A stretch of 64,000 bases of DNA from Actinobaculum massiliense (GCF_001457435.1 NZ_LN881717.1:1497339-1561338); one strand, 5' to 3'. Positions 1 through 8,965 are shown, numbered from the stretch's first letter. Translations and numbers: made by a program. Notes: generated from the letters alone by a model not told the origin.

Positions 1-2342
1 CGGGGATCCTCCTCGCCGGTGAGCTCGGCGATGCCGGGCGTACTTAGCTCCCGCTCCGCATCCCGCACTTCTTGACGGAAGTTTTCCACCTCCGCCTCGT
101 GGGCTTGAAGCTGGTTGGGGTGCATGACTGCCTGCGTGGCGTGCTCCACGGAGGAGAAAGGCGAAGCTTCCAAAGCGCTTGCTAGATCCTTCTCGCGCTG
201 CGAGTAATCCTCCTGTGCCACCGAAACCGCGCGCAACCTATCATTCCAAGTCCGTTGCATTTCAGCGGCTGCTGTTACCGCGCTCAGGCGGTCCTTAATC
301 GTTGCAAAACCCATCCGCTTGGCAACCAAGCGCGAAGTTTGAGCCTCGATTCGCTTTGCCCTGCTCTCGCTACGCGCCACCGCTTGAGCTCTCTGTGCCG
401 AGAGCTCTTTTTGGGCGGAATCGTTTGCCTTCCGGGTTTTTTCAATTTCGCTAATCTTCTGCTCCGCGGCATGCAGATCTGCCACGGCTTGCTGGGCTTC
501 GCGCAGGCTACGCTGGCCGTTATCAACATGGGACTGGGCCTGCGCCACCTCCGGCACCCCGCTATAAGCCCCAATTTGTGCCCGCGTCTGTGCAAGCGCA
601 TCCTGGGCGGCCTTCGCTCGCTCCCGCTTGGCCTCGAGTTCCTCGTTGGCGACTTTCACCTCATCCGCGGAGGCAAGCAAACGCTCGGTGGGAGCGGGCG
701 CCGGATGTTCGACCGAGCCGCAGACCGGGCAAGCTTCTCCAGTGCGCAAGGAAACCGCTAGCTCAGAGGCAATCGACGCCTGCCACAAATTGAAGGTTTC
801 TTGTGCCGCCTGGCGGGCGGCTTCCAGCTGGCGCGTACAGTTCTGATCTTCGGCCTCCTCGCGTTTTTCTTGCTCACGGAGTTCTGTCACTTGCACTGCT
901 CGCGCAAGCTGATCTTGGGCGGATTGCAGTTCGGCCTGCGCCCCATCCACCCGGTTGGCGGTTTCGCGCAACTGAGTGATTGTTTCCGCCGTCGTGAGCC
1001 GCTCAGCCTCGATTTCCTCGGCCTGAGCCTGAAGCTGGTCCAACCGGGAAGCAATGCGTGAGACTTCTGCGAGATCCTCTTCTTGCTCGAGTTTTTCACG
1101 CTCCAGCTCGTCTTCCTCGCCAGCAAGCTCCGCGAGGCTGCCCTCCTCGCGCCGCAACTCACCCTCGCGCTGATCGCCTAGCGCGAGCAGATCTGAAAAG
1201 TCCGCGGCGGTGGTTTTCTCCAGTTCAACCTTGCCGGCAAGCGATGCCGCAAACTCCTCTTCCATGGGCGCGTGTTCCCATGCGTAGCGGGCGGCGCTCA
1301 GCTCTTCGCTCGCTTGCCGTGCGGAATTTGTCTCCCGAGCTACGGGCTCGGCATCTTTCGCACGCTTGATTGCCTCTTCCAGCGCTTGGATATCCGCCCG
1401 CCTCGTTTCGAGTTCGCCCTTCCGCTCGAGTAGTTGCCGGCGTTTCCTCAAATTCATGGCGAGACTCTGCGCTACTTCGAGCTCACGGGCAGCCGCTTCG
1501 TCTTTTTCCTGGGCCTGCTCAGCCGCGGTCTGCGCGGCCGCTACCCGGACCTGGGCGCCTTCGAGCTCTTGCTGGAGCCGGTCAAGTAGCGAATCGGTTT
1601 GACGCACCAGGGCCGCTTCGCGAGCGGAGTTTTCAAGTTCTTGAGCATCGTCTTCACCGAGCTGTAAAGCGGCCGCCGTGTTAGATACCGCGGTGACGAA
1701 CGCGGACTTTGCTGCCGCGCTGTTTTGATTAGCGAGGGAAGCGCGTTCCTTGAGCCACGCGGTGATTGTCGCATATTCGGACATATCGAAGATCTGCGAA
1801 AGCAGATCAGTGCGCTGGCCGGAATCTAGGCGCAGGAAATCGGCGAACTTGCCTTGCGGAAGCACAATCGTTTGCACGAACTGCTCTCGATTGAGCCCAA
1901 TCAGATTCGTGATTGCTATAGAGGTGTCACTCACCCGGTTCTCTAGAATTTCGCCCGCATCGAGGAGGCTTTCTTCCAGCGCCGCCTCGGAAATACGCCA
2001 CAGTTTTGCGGTGGCCGGAGTGTTAGCGGTGTTGCCCTCTTTCAGGTATTGCGGGGTTCGGCGCACTCGGTAGGTGCCGGATTCCAGGGTAAAAATCAGA
2101 TCGACGTACGATTCGACGTTGCGCCCCACATGGAGGGAACGCAAGCGGGTATTTGTGGAGTCAGCTCCACCGGCCACATTGCCGTAGAGCCCAAAAACGA
2201 TGGCGTCAATAATCGTCGATTTCCCCGAGCCAGTGGGCCCTTCCATAAGGAAAAGACCGGATTCGGAGAGGTCGTCAAAGGAGATAACCTCCCGGCCCGC
2301 GAAGGGGCCGATGGCCTGAAGTTCGAGCCGTCGTAACTGCAT
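1..2342 (-). CDS. sbcC: Exonuclease subunit SbcC (5' part only)
   Basis: This is the ATPase subunit of the SbcCD (Mre11-Rad50 type) nuclease, which opens DNA hairpins and processes blocked double-strand ends. The first 780 residues are visible and the carboxy-terminal lobe (Walker B) lies beyond the window. A Walker A loop GPTGSGKS sits at residues 35-42 and a Q-loop LPQGKF follows. Long Glu/Ala/Arg-rich coiled coils flank a zinc hook CPVC (C538, C541), where two SbcC molecules join. The start ATG shares its A with the sbcD stop (TAATG), so the two genes are translationally coupled. I checked that both ends and the hook share one open frame. Confidence 0.92.
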   Translation of the reverse strand, partial: MQLRRLELQAIGPFAGREVISFDDLSESGLFLMEGPTGSGKSTIIDAIVFGLYGNVAGGADSTNTRLRSLHVGRNVESYVDLIFTLESGTYRVRRTPQYLKEGNTANTPATAKLWRISEAALEESLLDAGEILENRVSDTSIAITNLIGLNREQFVQTIVLPQGKFADFLRLDSGQRTDLLSQIFDMSEYATITAWLKERASLANQNSAAAKSAFVTAVSNTAAALQLGEDDAQELENSAREAALVRQTDSLLDRLQQELEGAQVRVAAAQTAAEQAQEKDEAAARELEVAQSLAMNLRKRRQLLERKGELETRRADIQALEEAIKRAKDAEPVARETNSARQASEELSAARYAWEHAPMEEEFAASLAGKVELEKTTAADFSDLLALGDQREGELRREEGSLAELAGEEDELEREKLEQEEDLAEVSRIASRLDQLQAQAEEIEAERLTTAETITQLRETANRVDGAQAELQSAQDQLARAVQVTELREQEKREEAEDQNCTRQLEAARQAAQETFNLWQASIASELAVSLRTGEACPVCGSVEHPAPAPTERLLASADEVKVANEELEAKRERAKAAQDALAQTRAQIGAYSGVPEVAQAQSHVDNGQRSLREAQQAVADLHAAEQKISEIEKTRKANDSAQKELSAQRAQAVARSESRAKRIEAQTSRLVAKRMGFATIKDRLSAVTAAAEMQRTWNDRLRAVSVAQEDYSQREKDLASALEASPFSSVEHATQAVMHPNQLQAHEAEVENFRQEVRDAERELSTPGIAELTGEEDP

Positions 2343-3710
2343 TACTGCTCCCTCCCGCGGCTTGCCTCAACTGCTTGGCGCAAAATAATTAGTTCTTCCT
2401 TCGTTGCTTCCTCGCCGCCCGCCTGGATTAAGAACTCTTTGAGAACATCGAGCGGATTTTCGCGCTTGACGTCCACAATTCGTTTTTCATGGCTCGCCGC
2501 CGGTGGTCGATGCTGGACGTCAAGAGCATGGGGGAAAGCCTGCCGAATAAGCGGATTCATTTCCCGCGGGCGTGAGGCGTCAGTGACTTCCACCTTCACG
2601 AATTTCTCCCGGTCCGCAATGTGCGCGGGTCCTAAAATCTCCGCCAAACTTCCCCGAATGGTAGCGATGGGGCGCCATACCGGCGCGGGGATCAGCCGCG
2701 TGCGCACGGTTGGACGGCCGGCGCGCCCGGGCTGTTCGTCAGCTGGCTCGGGGGCGGCGGTCCCGGACGGCGCCTGCCCCGCCTGTGGGCCCAACGGCGG
2801 CTGGCGCTCTCGCGGGCTCCGGAGCCTCGGCAAGTGGGTCGACGTTGGCAACCTCCGTCACGGGCTCCAACGGCCCGACGCCGTTAGCCTCGCCCCAGCT
2901 GAGCTCGAGAAGCACGGATTGCTTTGGTGCGGTTTCGGAGAAGGAGAAAGCGATAGGCGATCCGGAGTAGCGCATGAGCGGAGCTCCCGTATGAGCCCCA
3001 ATGCGTTGCGGGGAGTGAATGTGGCCCAGCGCCACATAATCAATGGGCCCTATACCCTCCTGCTCGCCGAGGCGGAAAAGCGAGGCGGGGATGGCGCCGA
3101 TACCGCCCACGGAAATATCCCGCTCGGAGTCCGATTCCTGGGCGCCGCTCACAAATTCGTGCGTCATAATGATGCGCGCCGGGGTTGGGCCGCCGGCCGC
3201 TGGCTCCTCCGCTTCGATACTCTCTCGAATGAGGCCGAGGGCGGCTCGCATAACCGCCTCGTGGCTACGTTCCAACGGTTCCTCTGCGGCCAGATCGTGG
3301 CGTGCCACATCCGGATCGAGGTAGGGGATGGGGTAGATCAGCGCGCGCTCGCCACCCGCCGCGGTGACCTCCACCGGATTGCCGCACTGGCGCGCATCGG
3401 TGCGGATATGGATGCCCTCACGCATGAGGTCCGCACCAAAGCCGAGGCGCTGCGGTGAATCGTGGTTGCCGGAGGTAATAATGACCGTGGTCAAGCTGGC
3501 GAGTTCGGAGAGGGTGCGAGAAAGAAGCGTCACCATTTCCGACGGCGGTACCGCGCGATCGTAAATATCGCCCGCAATAAGGAGCGCGTCAATGTGCAGA
3601 TCGCGCACCGTATCAGTAACGTGGCGCGTCCACAGCGTAAAGGCATCTCGCAGGCTGGCACCATGCAAAGAGCGGCCCAAATGCCAGTCAGATGTGTGAA
3701 GGATCTTCAT
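2342..3710 (-). pseudogene. sbcD: Exonuclease subunit SbcD, reading frame disrupted
   Basis: This is the nuclease partner of SbcC, split over two frames. The first frame carries every metallophosphoesterase motif of the Mre11/SbcD family: HTSDWHLG, AGDIYD, SGNHDS, MTHEF and LGHIH. It runs into an Ala/Pro-rich linker and stops at about 2739. The other frame, open from about 2851 down to 2342, supplies the capping domain (VWRPIATIRG onwards). Joining them needs a +1 shift between about 2740 and 2850; the plus strand there has a run of five G at 2750-2754. The start is put at ATG 3710 because family members begin MKILHTSDWHLG; a GTG at 3740 would add ten residues. It is either a sequencing error in a GC-rich linker or a real lesion. 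Coupling to an intact sbcC argues that the gene was recently functional. Confidence 0.75.
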
Positions 3711-3806
3711 GCCATGTAGCGTAGCGGAGGGGTCCGACACGCTTTTTGAATGGACGCGTTAGCCCGGAGCGCGAGTAGCCGGCGGCCCCAGCGCTCGAAT
3801 AGCTGG

Positions 3807-4604
3807 TTAGCCCAGCGCCTCCTGCATTTGCGCGTGCAGGAGCCCGTTGGAAACCAGTGCCCCGCCGCCCCAGGGCCCGGGGGTTTTGCCGTCGAGCCCG
3901 GTGAAGGTTCCTCCGGCCTCTTCCACGATTGGCACCAGGCCCGCCATGTCGTAAACGTCCAGTTCCGGCTCCGCGGCGCCGTCGACCGCGCCCTCGGCAA
4001 CCAGCAGGTAGTTCCAAAAGTCGCTGTAGCCGCGAATGCGCCAGGCACGCCCCTGGAAATCCACCATTTGCTGAAGCTTTCCGGCGTCGCGCCATCCCTC
4101 CAACGAGGAGAAGGAGAAGCTCGCGTTTTCCACCTCGGAAACCCGCGAAACGTGCAGGCGCCGCGCCTCGTGGAATCGCCCGGCACCGATACCGGCCGAG
4201 GTCACCCACGCTCCTTCGCCGCGCGACGCGTACCAGCGCCGCCCGATGGCGGGAGCGCTCGCGGCACCGAGAATAATGTCCTTGCTGTCGGCCAGGCCCA
4301 CCAGGGTTGCCCACACCGGCACCCCGCGCACGAAATTCTTGGTGCCGTCGATGGGATCAATAATCCAGTGGCGGCCCTTTTCCCAATCCGTGTTGCCGCC
4401 CTGCTCCTCGCCAAAGACGAAGTCGTCCGGGAAAGCTTGGGAAAGCTCGGAGCGAATCAGCTCCTCGGCGGCCTTATCCGCGTCCGAAACCGGCGACATA
4501 TCGGGTTTGGTCTCCACCCGTAAATCGCTGGCGAGGAACCTATCCATGGTGAGCTCGTCGACCTTATCCAGGATGCTCAAAAGAACGTCGAGTTCCTTAT
4601 TCAT
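3807..4604 (-). CDS. hisN: Histidinol-phosphatase, inositol monophosphatase family (HisN type)
   Basis: This 265-residue protein of the magnesium-dependent inositol monophosphatase fold probably removes phosphate from L-histidinol phosphate in histidine biosynthesis. The metal-binding signatures are present: GEEQGG, then WIIDPIDGTKNF, and near the carboxy end DVYDMAGLVPIVEEAGG. ATG 4604 is preferred over the upstream GTG because the purine-rich GGAAGGG lies just before it, inside the last codons of rsgA. The gap to the rsgA stop is 2 bp, so it is read as part of the aroA-rsgA operon. A general inositol- or nucleotide-phosphatase role cannot be excluded from sequence, but the length and motif spacing fit actinobacterial HisN. 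Confidence 0.82.
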   Translation of the reverse strand: MNKELDVLLSILDKVDELTMDRFLASDLRVETKPDMSPVSDADKAAEELIRSELSQAFPDDFVFGEEQGGNTDWEKGRHWIIDPIDGTKNFVRGVPVWATLVGLADSKDIILGAASAPAIGRRWYASRGEGAWVTSAGIGAGRFHEARRLHVSRVSEVENASFSFSSLEGWRDAGKLQQMVDFQGRAWRIRGYSDFWNYLLVAEGAVDGAAEPELDVYDMAGLVPIVEEAGGTFTGLDGKTPGPWGGGALVSNGLLHAQMQEALG

Positions 4605-4606
4605 CG

Positions 4607-5614
4607 CTACCCTTCCCACTCCGGTTTCGGTACTTGCTCCAATAGTCTACGCAGGGATTCGACGCGCCTTTGCCCCAGCGGATCCCGCACCGTATCTAAG
4701 GCGCACTCGGTTTCATTCGCTTTGTGAGTGCAACCGCGCGGGCAGTCCGCGGTCACCTCTTCCAGGTCGGGGAAACCGCGCAATAGGCCAGCCGCATCTA
4801 CGTGGGCCAGGCCGAAGCTTCGTACGCCGGGGGTATCAATGATTCTCCCTCCCCCAGGGAGCGCGAAGCTCACAGCGTTTACTGAGGTGTGCCGGCCTTT
4901 TCCGGTAACGTCATTAACGTCGCCGGTACGGCGATCGGCGTCGGGAACCAGGGTGTTAAACAGTGTTGACTTACCTACCCCAGAATGCCCAATAAGCACC
5001 GTGTCGTGCCCGGTCAGCGCCTCGCGCAGGGCTTCCAGATCGTCGCGTTGCGGGGCCGCCGGGTGCTTCACCGCGGTCACAAATACCCGCAAGCCAAGCG
5101 GCTCGTACACCTCTTCCACTTTCTGGTGTGAGGCGAGGTCGGCCTTGGTGAGGACCAGTAGCGGTTGCATCCCCGCTTCCATCGCCGCCACCAGGGCGCG
5201 ATCAATCATGCCGAATTTCGGTTCGGGTTGCGCAAGCGCCACCACAATCGCCATTTGATCCGCGTTGGCAACGATCGTCCGCTCGCGCCCGCCGCCCTCA
5301 TCGGTTGAGCGGGTGAGTTCCGTGCGCCGTTCCTCGATAAGGACAATGCGCGCGAGGGTATCCTTGCGGCCCGACAGGTCGCCGGTGAGCCGCACCCGAT
5401 CACCCACCACCAGAGCCCCGCGTCCTAGCTCGCGTGCCTTGACGGCGATCACTTCCACGGCGTCATCCATCACCACGCCGTAGCGCCCGCGGTCAACAGT
5501 GATTACTTGCCCTCGCGGCCGGTCAGAGTAGTCCGGGCGGATTTTGGTGCGCGGCTTGGAGGGGCGGCCGGGGCGCACGTGGACGCGCGGATCGTCAGTG
5601 CCGATATCGCGCAT
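4607..5614 (-). CDS. rsgA: Ribosome small-subunit-dependent GTPase A
   Basis: RsgA is a circularly permuted GTPase that checks the decoding centre of maturing 30S subunits and releases assembly factors. The 335-residue protein has an OB-fold amino-terminal domain. The permuted order of G motifs is visible: G4 TKAD (156-159), then G1 GHSGVGKS (209-216), then G3 DTPG (260-263). A carboxy-terminal zinc site follows with C291, C295, H297 and C304. The start is the ATG that overlaps the aroA stop as TAATG; a longer frame upstream runs inside aroA. The aroA-rsgA pairing is conserved in actinobacteria (in M. tuberculosis Rv3227-Rv3228, from memory). Confidence 0.95.
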   Translation of the reverse strand: MRDIGTDDPRVHVRPGRPSKPRTKIRPDYSDRPRGQVITVDRGRYGVVMDDAVEVIAVKARELGRGALVVGDRVRLTGDLSGRKDTLARIVLIEERRTELTRSTDEGGGRERTIVANADQMAIVVALAQPEPKFGMIDRALVAAMEAGMQPLLVLTKADLASHQKVEEVYEPLGLRVFVTAVKHPAAPQRDDLEALREALTGHDTVLIGHSGVGKSTLFNTLVPDADRRTGDVNDVTGKGRHTSVNAVSFALPGGGRIIDTPGVRSFGLAHVDAAGLLRGFPDLEEVTADCPRGCTHKANETECALDTVRDPLGQRRVESLRRLLEQVPKPEWEG

Positions 5615-6915
5615 TAGTTTTCCGCCTCCACCAGACCGTTCCACATGGCGGGGAAATGCGGCATGGTTTTTGCGGTGGTCTCAATGTTTTCGACGACGAC
5701 GCCGCTCGTCCGCAAGCCAATAATGGCCGCAAAAGTTGCCATACGGTGATCGGCGTAGGTGCGCATTTGCGCGCCGTGCAGTGGCGCCGGCTCGATCACG
5801 ATATCGTCGCCCTCGATCCGGGCCCCGCAGCCGACCCGGGTTAGCTCGGCTTCAATTGCTGCCAACCTGTCTGTTTCGTGGCCGCGCAGTTGGCCAATAT
5901 TACGCAGGCGCGAGGGGCCGGCCGCATAGGCCGCCACTGCCGCAATGGTGGGCGTGAGCTCTCCGACGTCGTGCAGATCCGCGTCGAGCGGGGAAATTGT
6001 TTGCGGGCCCCGCAGGGTAAGGACGCCGTCGTGAGTAGATTCCACGGCGGCACCCATGCGCTCGAAGATCTCGGTAATTTGCGCACCCGGCTGCGTGGTT
6101 TGCTCGGGCCAGCGCGGAATCGATACTTCTCCGCCGGTGACCATTGCCGCGGCGAGGAAAGGAGCGGCGTTTGAGAGATCGGGCTCCACCGTGACGCCGC
6201 CCAGATGCGGCTCACCGGGCAAAACCGTCCAGGTGTTGGGGGCGCACCGCACCTCAATGCCGGCGCGGCGCAACACGTCCACGGTCATATTCAGATGTGG
6301 TACGGAGGGAACTTTTGCGCCCGTAGAGCGAACCGTGATGCCGCGCTCGAAACGCGGCCCGGCCAGCAACAGTGCCGAAATGAACTGGGATGATGCTGAG
6401 GAATCGATCTCTACCTCGCCGCCCGTGAGCCCGCCTTTGCCGTAAATGGTGAGGGGAAGTGCCGGCTCGCCTTTGGCGTTCTCGGTCGCATCAATCCGTG
6501 CCCCCAGCGCCCGCAGGGCCTCGACCACGGGTCCCATGGGCCGAACCCGAGCTCCGGCGTCGCCGTCGATACGCGTTTCACCGCTGGCGAGGGCGGCAAG
6601 TGGGGGAACGAACCGCATGACGGTTCCCGCCAGACCGGCGTCAATGGTTCCGCCATGCATCTGCCCGCCGCGCACGGTGATCACGTCCTCGGCTTCGGTT
6701 TCGCCGCGTTCCCAAATCACCTCCACCCCGAGGTTTCGTAGCGCCTGCGCCATGAGCGCGGAATCTCTAGCGCGCAGGGGAGCCCTAATGATGGAGGGCT
6801 TTGAGCCCAGCGCCGCCACGATGAAATAGCGGGCCATTAGTGATTTCGAAGCGGGCACAGAAACGGCGCCCACCACCGGTGAAGGGTGGTGGGGCGCGGG
6901 CCAAAGGCTAGTCAT
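5614..6915 (-). CDS. aroA: 3-phosphoshikimate 1-carboxyvinyltransferase (EPSP synthase)
   Basis: It joins shikimate 3-phosphate and phosphoenolpyruvate, the sixth step of aromatic amino acid synthesis. At 433 residues the length is normal. The family signatures are intact: substrate-binding VPASKSLMARYF near the amino end, GLAGTVMRFVPPLAAL about residue 97, and DYHRMATFAAIIGL-like ADHRMATFAAI near the carboxy end. Position 4 after the catalytic Lys carries SLMAR rather than the SxTxR of many homologues. The start ATG overlaps the DoxX stop (TAATG) and its own stop overlaps rsgA. The dehydroquinase genes of the same pathway are about 20 kb away, at 24.8-26.5 kb. Confidence 0.96.
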   Translation of the reverse strand: MTSLWPAPHHPSPVVGAVSVPASKSLMARYFIVAALGSKPSIIRAPLRARDSALMAQALRNLGVEVIWERGETEAEDVITVRGGQMHGGTIDAGLAGTVMRFVPPLAALASGETRIDGDAGARVRPMGPVVEALRALGARIDATENAKGEPALPLTIYGKGGLTGGEVEIDSSASSQFISALLLAGPRFERGITVRSTGAKVPSVPHLNMTVDVLRRAGIEVRCAPNTWTVLPGEPHLGGVTVEPDLSNAAPFLAAAMVTGGEVSIPRWPEQTTQPGAQITEIFERMGAAVESTHDGVLTLRGPQTISPLDADLHDVGELTPTIAAVAAYAAGPSRLRNIGQLRGHETDRLAAIEAELTRVGCGARIEGDDIVIEPAPLHGAQMRTYADHRMATFAAIIGLRTSGVVVENIETTAKTMPHFPAMWNGLVEAEN

Positions 6916-7418
6916 TAAGCGTTCTTGGCCTCCTTGACGCGCTGGCGCGCGTCGGCCTTAATCTCCGCCAGTTCCTCGCGGTGATCGCGCCACTGCGAGT
7001 AGCGGTACCCTAGCGACGGCTGACCCTTGCGGTCCACCGCGGCGAGCAACGCGCCGCCTGCCAGGCCGATTCCGGTGAGGAGGTTACGCTTGGCATCCTT
7101 CTTTTCATCCCCTTCCAGCTTCCAAATCGGGTTCGCGCCGACTACGGAAGGGATTTGGGTGGCGGCGAGGACCGCGCCGGAAAGGCGCTGGAACTTGCCA
7201 ATGCTGAGCAGGCACCCGGCCGTGACCTGGGCGATGCCAACCCCGCGCGCCACGAGGTCCTTTTGCTGATCCTCGAGGGTGACGCCGAGGGTGTCGGTGG
7301 CGAATTCGAGGTTATCAATTTGTTCGCGGTGCTCCTGCGGAGCGCGCGCGGCCTTAATGCCGGTGTAGATAAACGGAGCTGCCAAAAGCGGACGTGCAAT
7401 GAATCTGAAAATTCCCAT
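6915..7418 (-). CDS. DoxX family membrane protein
   Basis: The 167-residue protein has the four-helix membrane layout and amino-terminal FIARPLLAAPFIYTGIKA signature typical of small DoxX proteins. It ends in a charged cytoplasmic tail (REELAEIKADARQRVKEA). In mycobacteria a DoxX protein forms a complex with superoxide dismutase and a thiol oxidoreductase that limits thiol stress. Such a role here is inference, although the divergent neighbour is the thiol-stress sigma factor. It is the first gene of the operon leading to aroA-rsgA-hisN, and its stop overlaps the aroA start. An AT-rich stretch just upstream (minus strand TAGAAA six bases before the ATG) could be a leaderless -10, but its last base is off consensus. 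Confidence 0.82.
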   Translation of the reverse strand: MGIFRFIARPLLAAPFIYTGIKAARAPQEHREQIDNLEFATDTLGVTLEDQQKDLVARGVGIAQVTAGCLLSIGKFQRLSGAVLAATQIPSVVGANPIWKLEGDEKKDAKRNLLTGIGLAGGALLAAVDRKGQPSLGYRYSQWRDHREELAEIKADARQRVKEAKNA

Positions 7419-7575
7419 GCGTTATTTCTACCTTAAACCTGGGCGGTTTGTGACCCAGATCGCCAGATTGTGAACGATATAGTGCGGTGCGCGAACCGGA
7501 GGGCCGGGACTTGACACGGTTCGCGACGGCGTCGTGTGCGCGACGACGTTGCCCGGGCAACATTTGCGCTCGGCT

Positions 7576-7601
7576 GGAATGAATGAGCGTCGAGCGGCGT
7601 T
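7576..7601 (+). promoter_or_regulatory. SigR-type promoter of sigR-rsrA
   Basis: GGAAT (7576-7580) and GTT (7599-7601) are separated by exactly 18 bases, matching the published SigR/SigH consensus GGAAT-N18-GTT. It lies about 80 bp before sigR, so the operon is probably autoregulated, as in Streptomyces and mycobacteria. Transcription should start near 7608. Confidence 0.8.
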
Positions 7602-7610
7602 GAGACCTTA

Positions 7611-7632
7611 GCCCCGGCGCAAGCGCCGAGGC
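7611..7632 (+). other. Hairpin in the sigR leader
   Basis: GCC-C-CGGCG / CGCCG-A-GGC folds around a CAAG loop with one mismatch. It sits just after the predicted SigR start site, within the 5' leader of sigR. No poly-T follows, so it is more likely a translational or stability element than a terminator. Confidence 0.45.
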
Positions 7633-7679
7633 TGTGCGCAAGCAATTTGTGCAAGAAAAACGGACTACCCTAGAGGACG

Positions 7680-8288
7680 ATGAGCCAAGAACTAGTTCGC
7701 AGTGCGCCCGAAGAGACCGCCGAGCAAAGAGCGGAGCGGTTTGAGCGCGACGCGTTGCCATTCCTCGATCAGCTGTATGGCGCGGCCATGCGGCTTACTC
7801 GCAACCCCGCTGACGCCGAAGATTTGGTGCAGGAGACGTACGCGAAGGCATTTGCGGCGTTCCACCAATACCGGCCCGGGACGAATTTGAAGGCGTGGCT
7901 GTACCGGATCCTGAACAATACCTTTATCTCTAATTACCGCAAGCAAAAGCGTCAGCCGCAGCAGGCTGACAGCGCCGAGGTGGAGGACTGGCAGGAATAT
8001 CGGGCACAATCGCACACCTCAACTGGTATGCGCTCAGCGGAAGTCGAGGCGCTTGATAACCTCCCGCAGTCGGAGATTCGCGAGGCGATGTCCCAACTGA
8101 CGGAGGATCGCCGCATGGCGGTGTACTTGGCGGATATCGAAGGGTTTTCCTACCAAGAAATAGCAGACATTATGGGTACGCCGATCGGGACCGTTATGTC
8201 ACGGTTGCACCGCGGCCGCAAGCAACTGCGAGATCTGCTTGCCGATTATGCCCGCGATTTAGGGTATGGAAAGAAGGACCAAGAGTGA
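7680..8288 (+). CDS. sigR: ECF sigma factor SigR (SigH/RpoE group), thiol-oxidative stress
   Basis: This 202-residue group-12 ECF sigma factor has region 2 (about residues 25-95, with [17 protein letters not shown] and [16 protein letters not shown]) and region 4 (about 140-190, with [23 protein letters not shown]). Homologues direct transcription of thioredoxin, mycothiol and protein quality-control genes after disulfide stress. The start ATG 7680 follows AGAGGA. The next gene is its redox-sensing anti-sigma factor, overlapping by four bases (GTGA), which keeps the two proteins in ratio. The upstream promoter matches the factor's own consensus. Called SigH in mycobacteria and corynebacteria. 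Confidence 0.93.
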   Translation: MSQELVRSAPEETAEQRAERFERDALPFLDQLYGAAMRLTRNPADAEDLVQETYAKAFAAFHQYRPGTNLKAWLYRILNNTFISNYRKQKRQPQQADSAEVEDWQEYRAQSHTSTGMRSAEVEALDNLPQSEIREAMSQLTEDRRMAVYLADIEGFSYQEIADIMGTPIGTVMSRLHRGRKQLRDLLADYARDLGYGKKDQE

Positions 8289-8608
8289 GTAGCGAAGGAA
8301 TGTGGACTCGGCTGGAAGATCGATTCCAACGCGCGGGCCTCAATTTAGACAGCGAAGACGGTACGGGGGAGTGCTCTTGCTCGGAGCTTGCCGAGAATCT
8401 TTTTGAATTCCTCGACCACCAGATTCCGCGTGAGCTGGAGCGGCGCTTGGAGCGCCACATTGCCGGTTGTGCCGACTGCCAGGATCGGGCCGAGGCGGAG
8501 GAGCATGTGCGCACTATCCTCAAATCCTCGTGCGCTCAATCCGCGCCCGCCACTTTGCGGGTTCGGATTGCTCAGCAAATCGCCGTCTACAAGCGGGTTA
8601 CTTACTAG
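8285..8608 (+). CDS. rsrA: Mycothiol-system anti-sigma factor RsrA
   Basis: RsrA is a 107-residue zinc-binding anti-sigma factor that holds SigR when reduced and releases it when its cysteines form a disulfide. The ZAS signature HIAGCADC (H-x3-C-x2-C) is present, plus an amino-terminal CSC that should hold the partner cysteine. Start GTG 8285 overlaps the sigR stop. Two more cysteines outside the motif are not obviously conserved. No membrane segment, as expected for this soluble class. Confidence 0.92.
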   Translation: MSSEGMWTRLEDRFQRAGLNLDSEDGTGECSCSELAENLFEFLDHQIPRELERRLERHIAGCADCQDRAEAEEHVRTILKSSCAQSAPATLRVRIAQQIAVYKRVTY

Positions 8609-8636
8609 AGAGTCGCTTGGCGGGAGCTGGGCAAAA

Positions 8637-8671
8637 CCGCCCGGCGGCGCGGAGCAAAAGCGCCGAGGCGG
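8637..8671 (+). terminator. GC-rich hairpin after rsrA
   Basis: CCGCC-CGGCG pairs with CGCCG-A-GGCGG around a loop containing GCAAAAG, about 30 bp after the rsrA stop. There is no U-tract, so it may be a weak terminator or a 3' end stabiliser. Confidence 0.4.
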
Positions 8672-8724
8672 CGCGGGACATTGGTTACAGATATCGCCAG
8701 TTGGATGACGATTGGCGAGGGTGT

Positions 8725-8733
8725 TGCTAAGAT
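8725..8733 (+). promoter_or_regulatory. Extended -10 box before bL37
   Basis: TGC-TAAGAT is an extended -10 element about 87 bp before the bL37 start. No convincing -35 is seen. It would allow bL37 to be transcribed apart from sigR-rsrA. Confidence 0.4.
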
Positions 8734-8819
8734 CGAGCGGTGCATGCGCGGTGCTTCCACGCATCGCGCACCGATCGTCAGGCGCCTCGGGCGCCAAAGT
8801 GTTTGAAGGAGAAAGAGCT

Positions 8820-8894
8820 ATGTCGCAGCGCGGACGTATGCGTCGGTCTCGCCGCAAGAAGAAGGCGAACCACGGCAAGCGCCCGAACACCTAA
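8820..8894 (+). CDS. 50S ribosomal protein bL37
   Basis: This 24-residue, extremely basic peptide starts MSQRGRMRRSRR and ends KKANHGKRPNT. It matches actinobacterial bL37, first seen in mycobacterial 70S cryo-EM structures as a peptide lodged between rRNA helices near the peptidyl-transferase region, and its ANHGKRPN end is the family hallmark. ATG 8820 is preceded by GGAGA. The position after sigR-rsrA agrees with other actinobacteria. The gene is below the usual length cut-off and is easily missed. A strong intrinsic terminator follows at 8935. Confidence 0.9.
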   Translation: MSQRGRMRRSRRKKKANHGKRPNT

Positions 8895-8934
8895 AGAGTG
8901 TGGGCGAGCAGGCGGATCATTCCGCCGGGAAATT

Positions 8935-8965
8935 AGGGCGAGCTTCGGGCTTGCCCTTTTCTTTT
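8935..8965 (+). terminator. Intrinsic terminator of bL37
   Basis: Stem AGGGCGAGC / GCTTGCCCT around TTCGG (one G-T wobble), followed by TTTTCTTTT. This is the only classical U-tailed terminator seen in the 7.5-10 kb stretch. Confidence 0.8.

Noticed and set aside
2740-2850. Programmed +1 frameshift in sbcD
   Set aside because: No slippery sequence with stop and stimulator is evident, and no SbcD is known to need one; error or mutation is simpler.
2439-3458. 339-codon plus-strand frame opposite sbcD
   Set aside because: Antisense to the conserved SbcD motifs and without protein-like composition.
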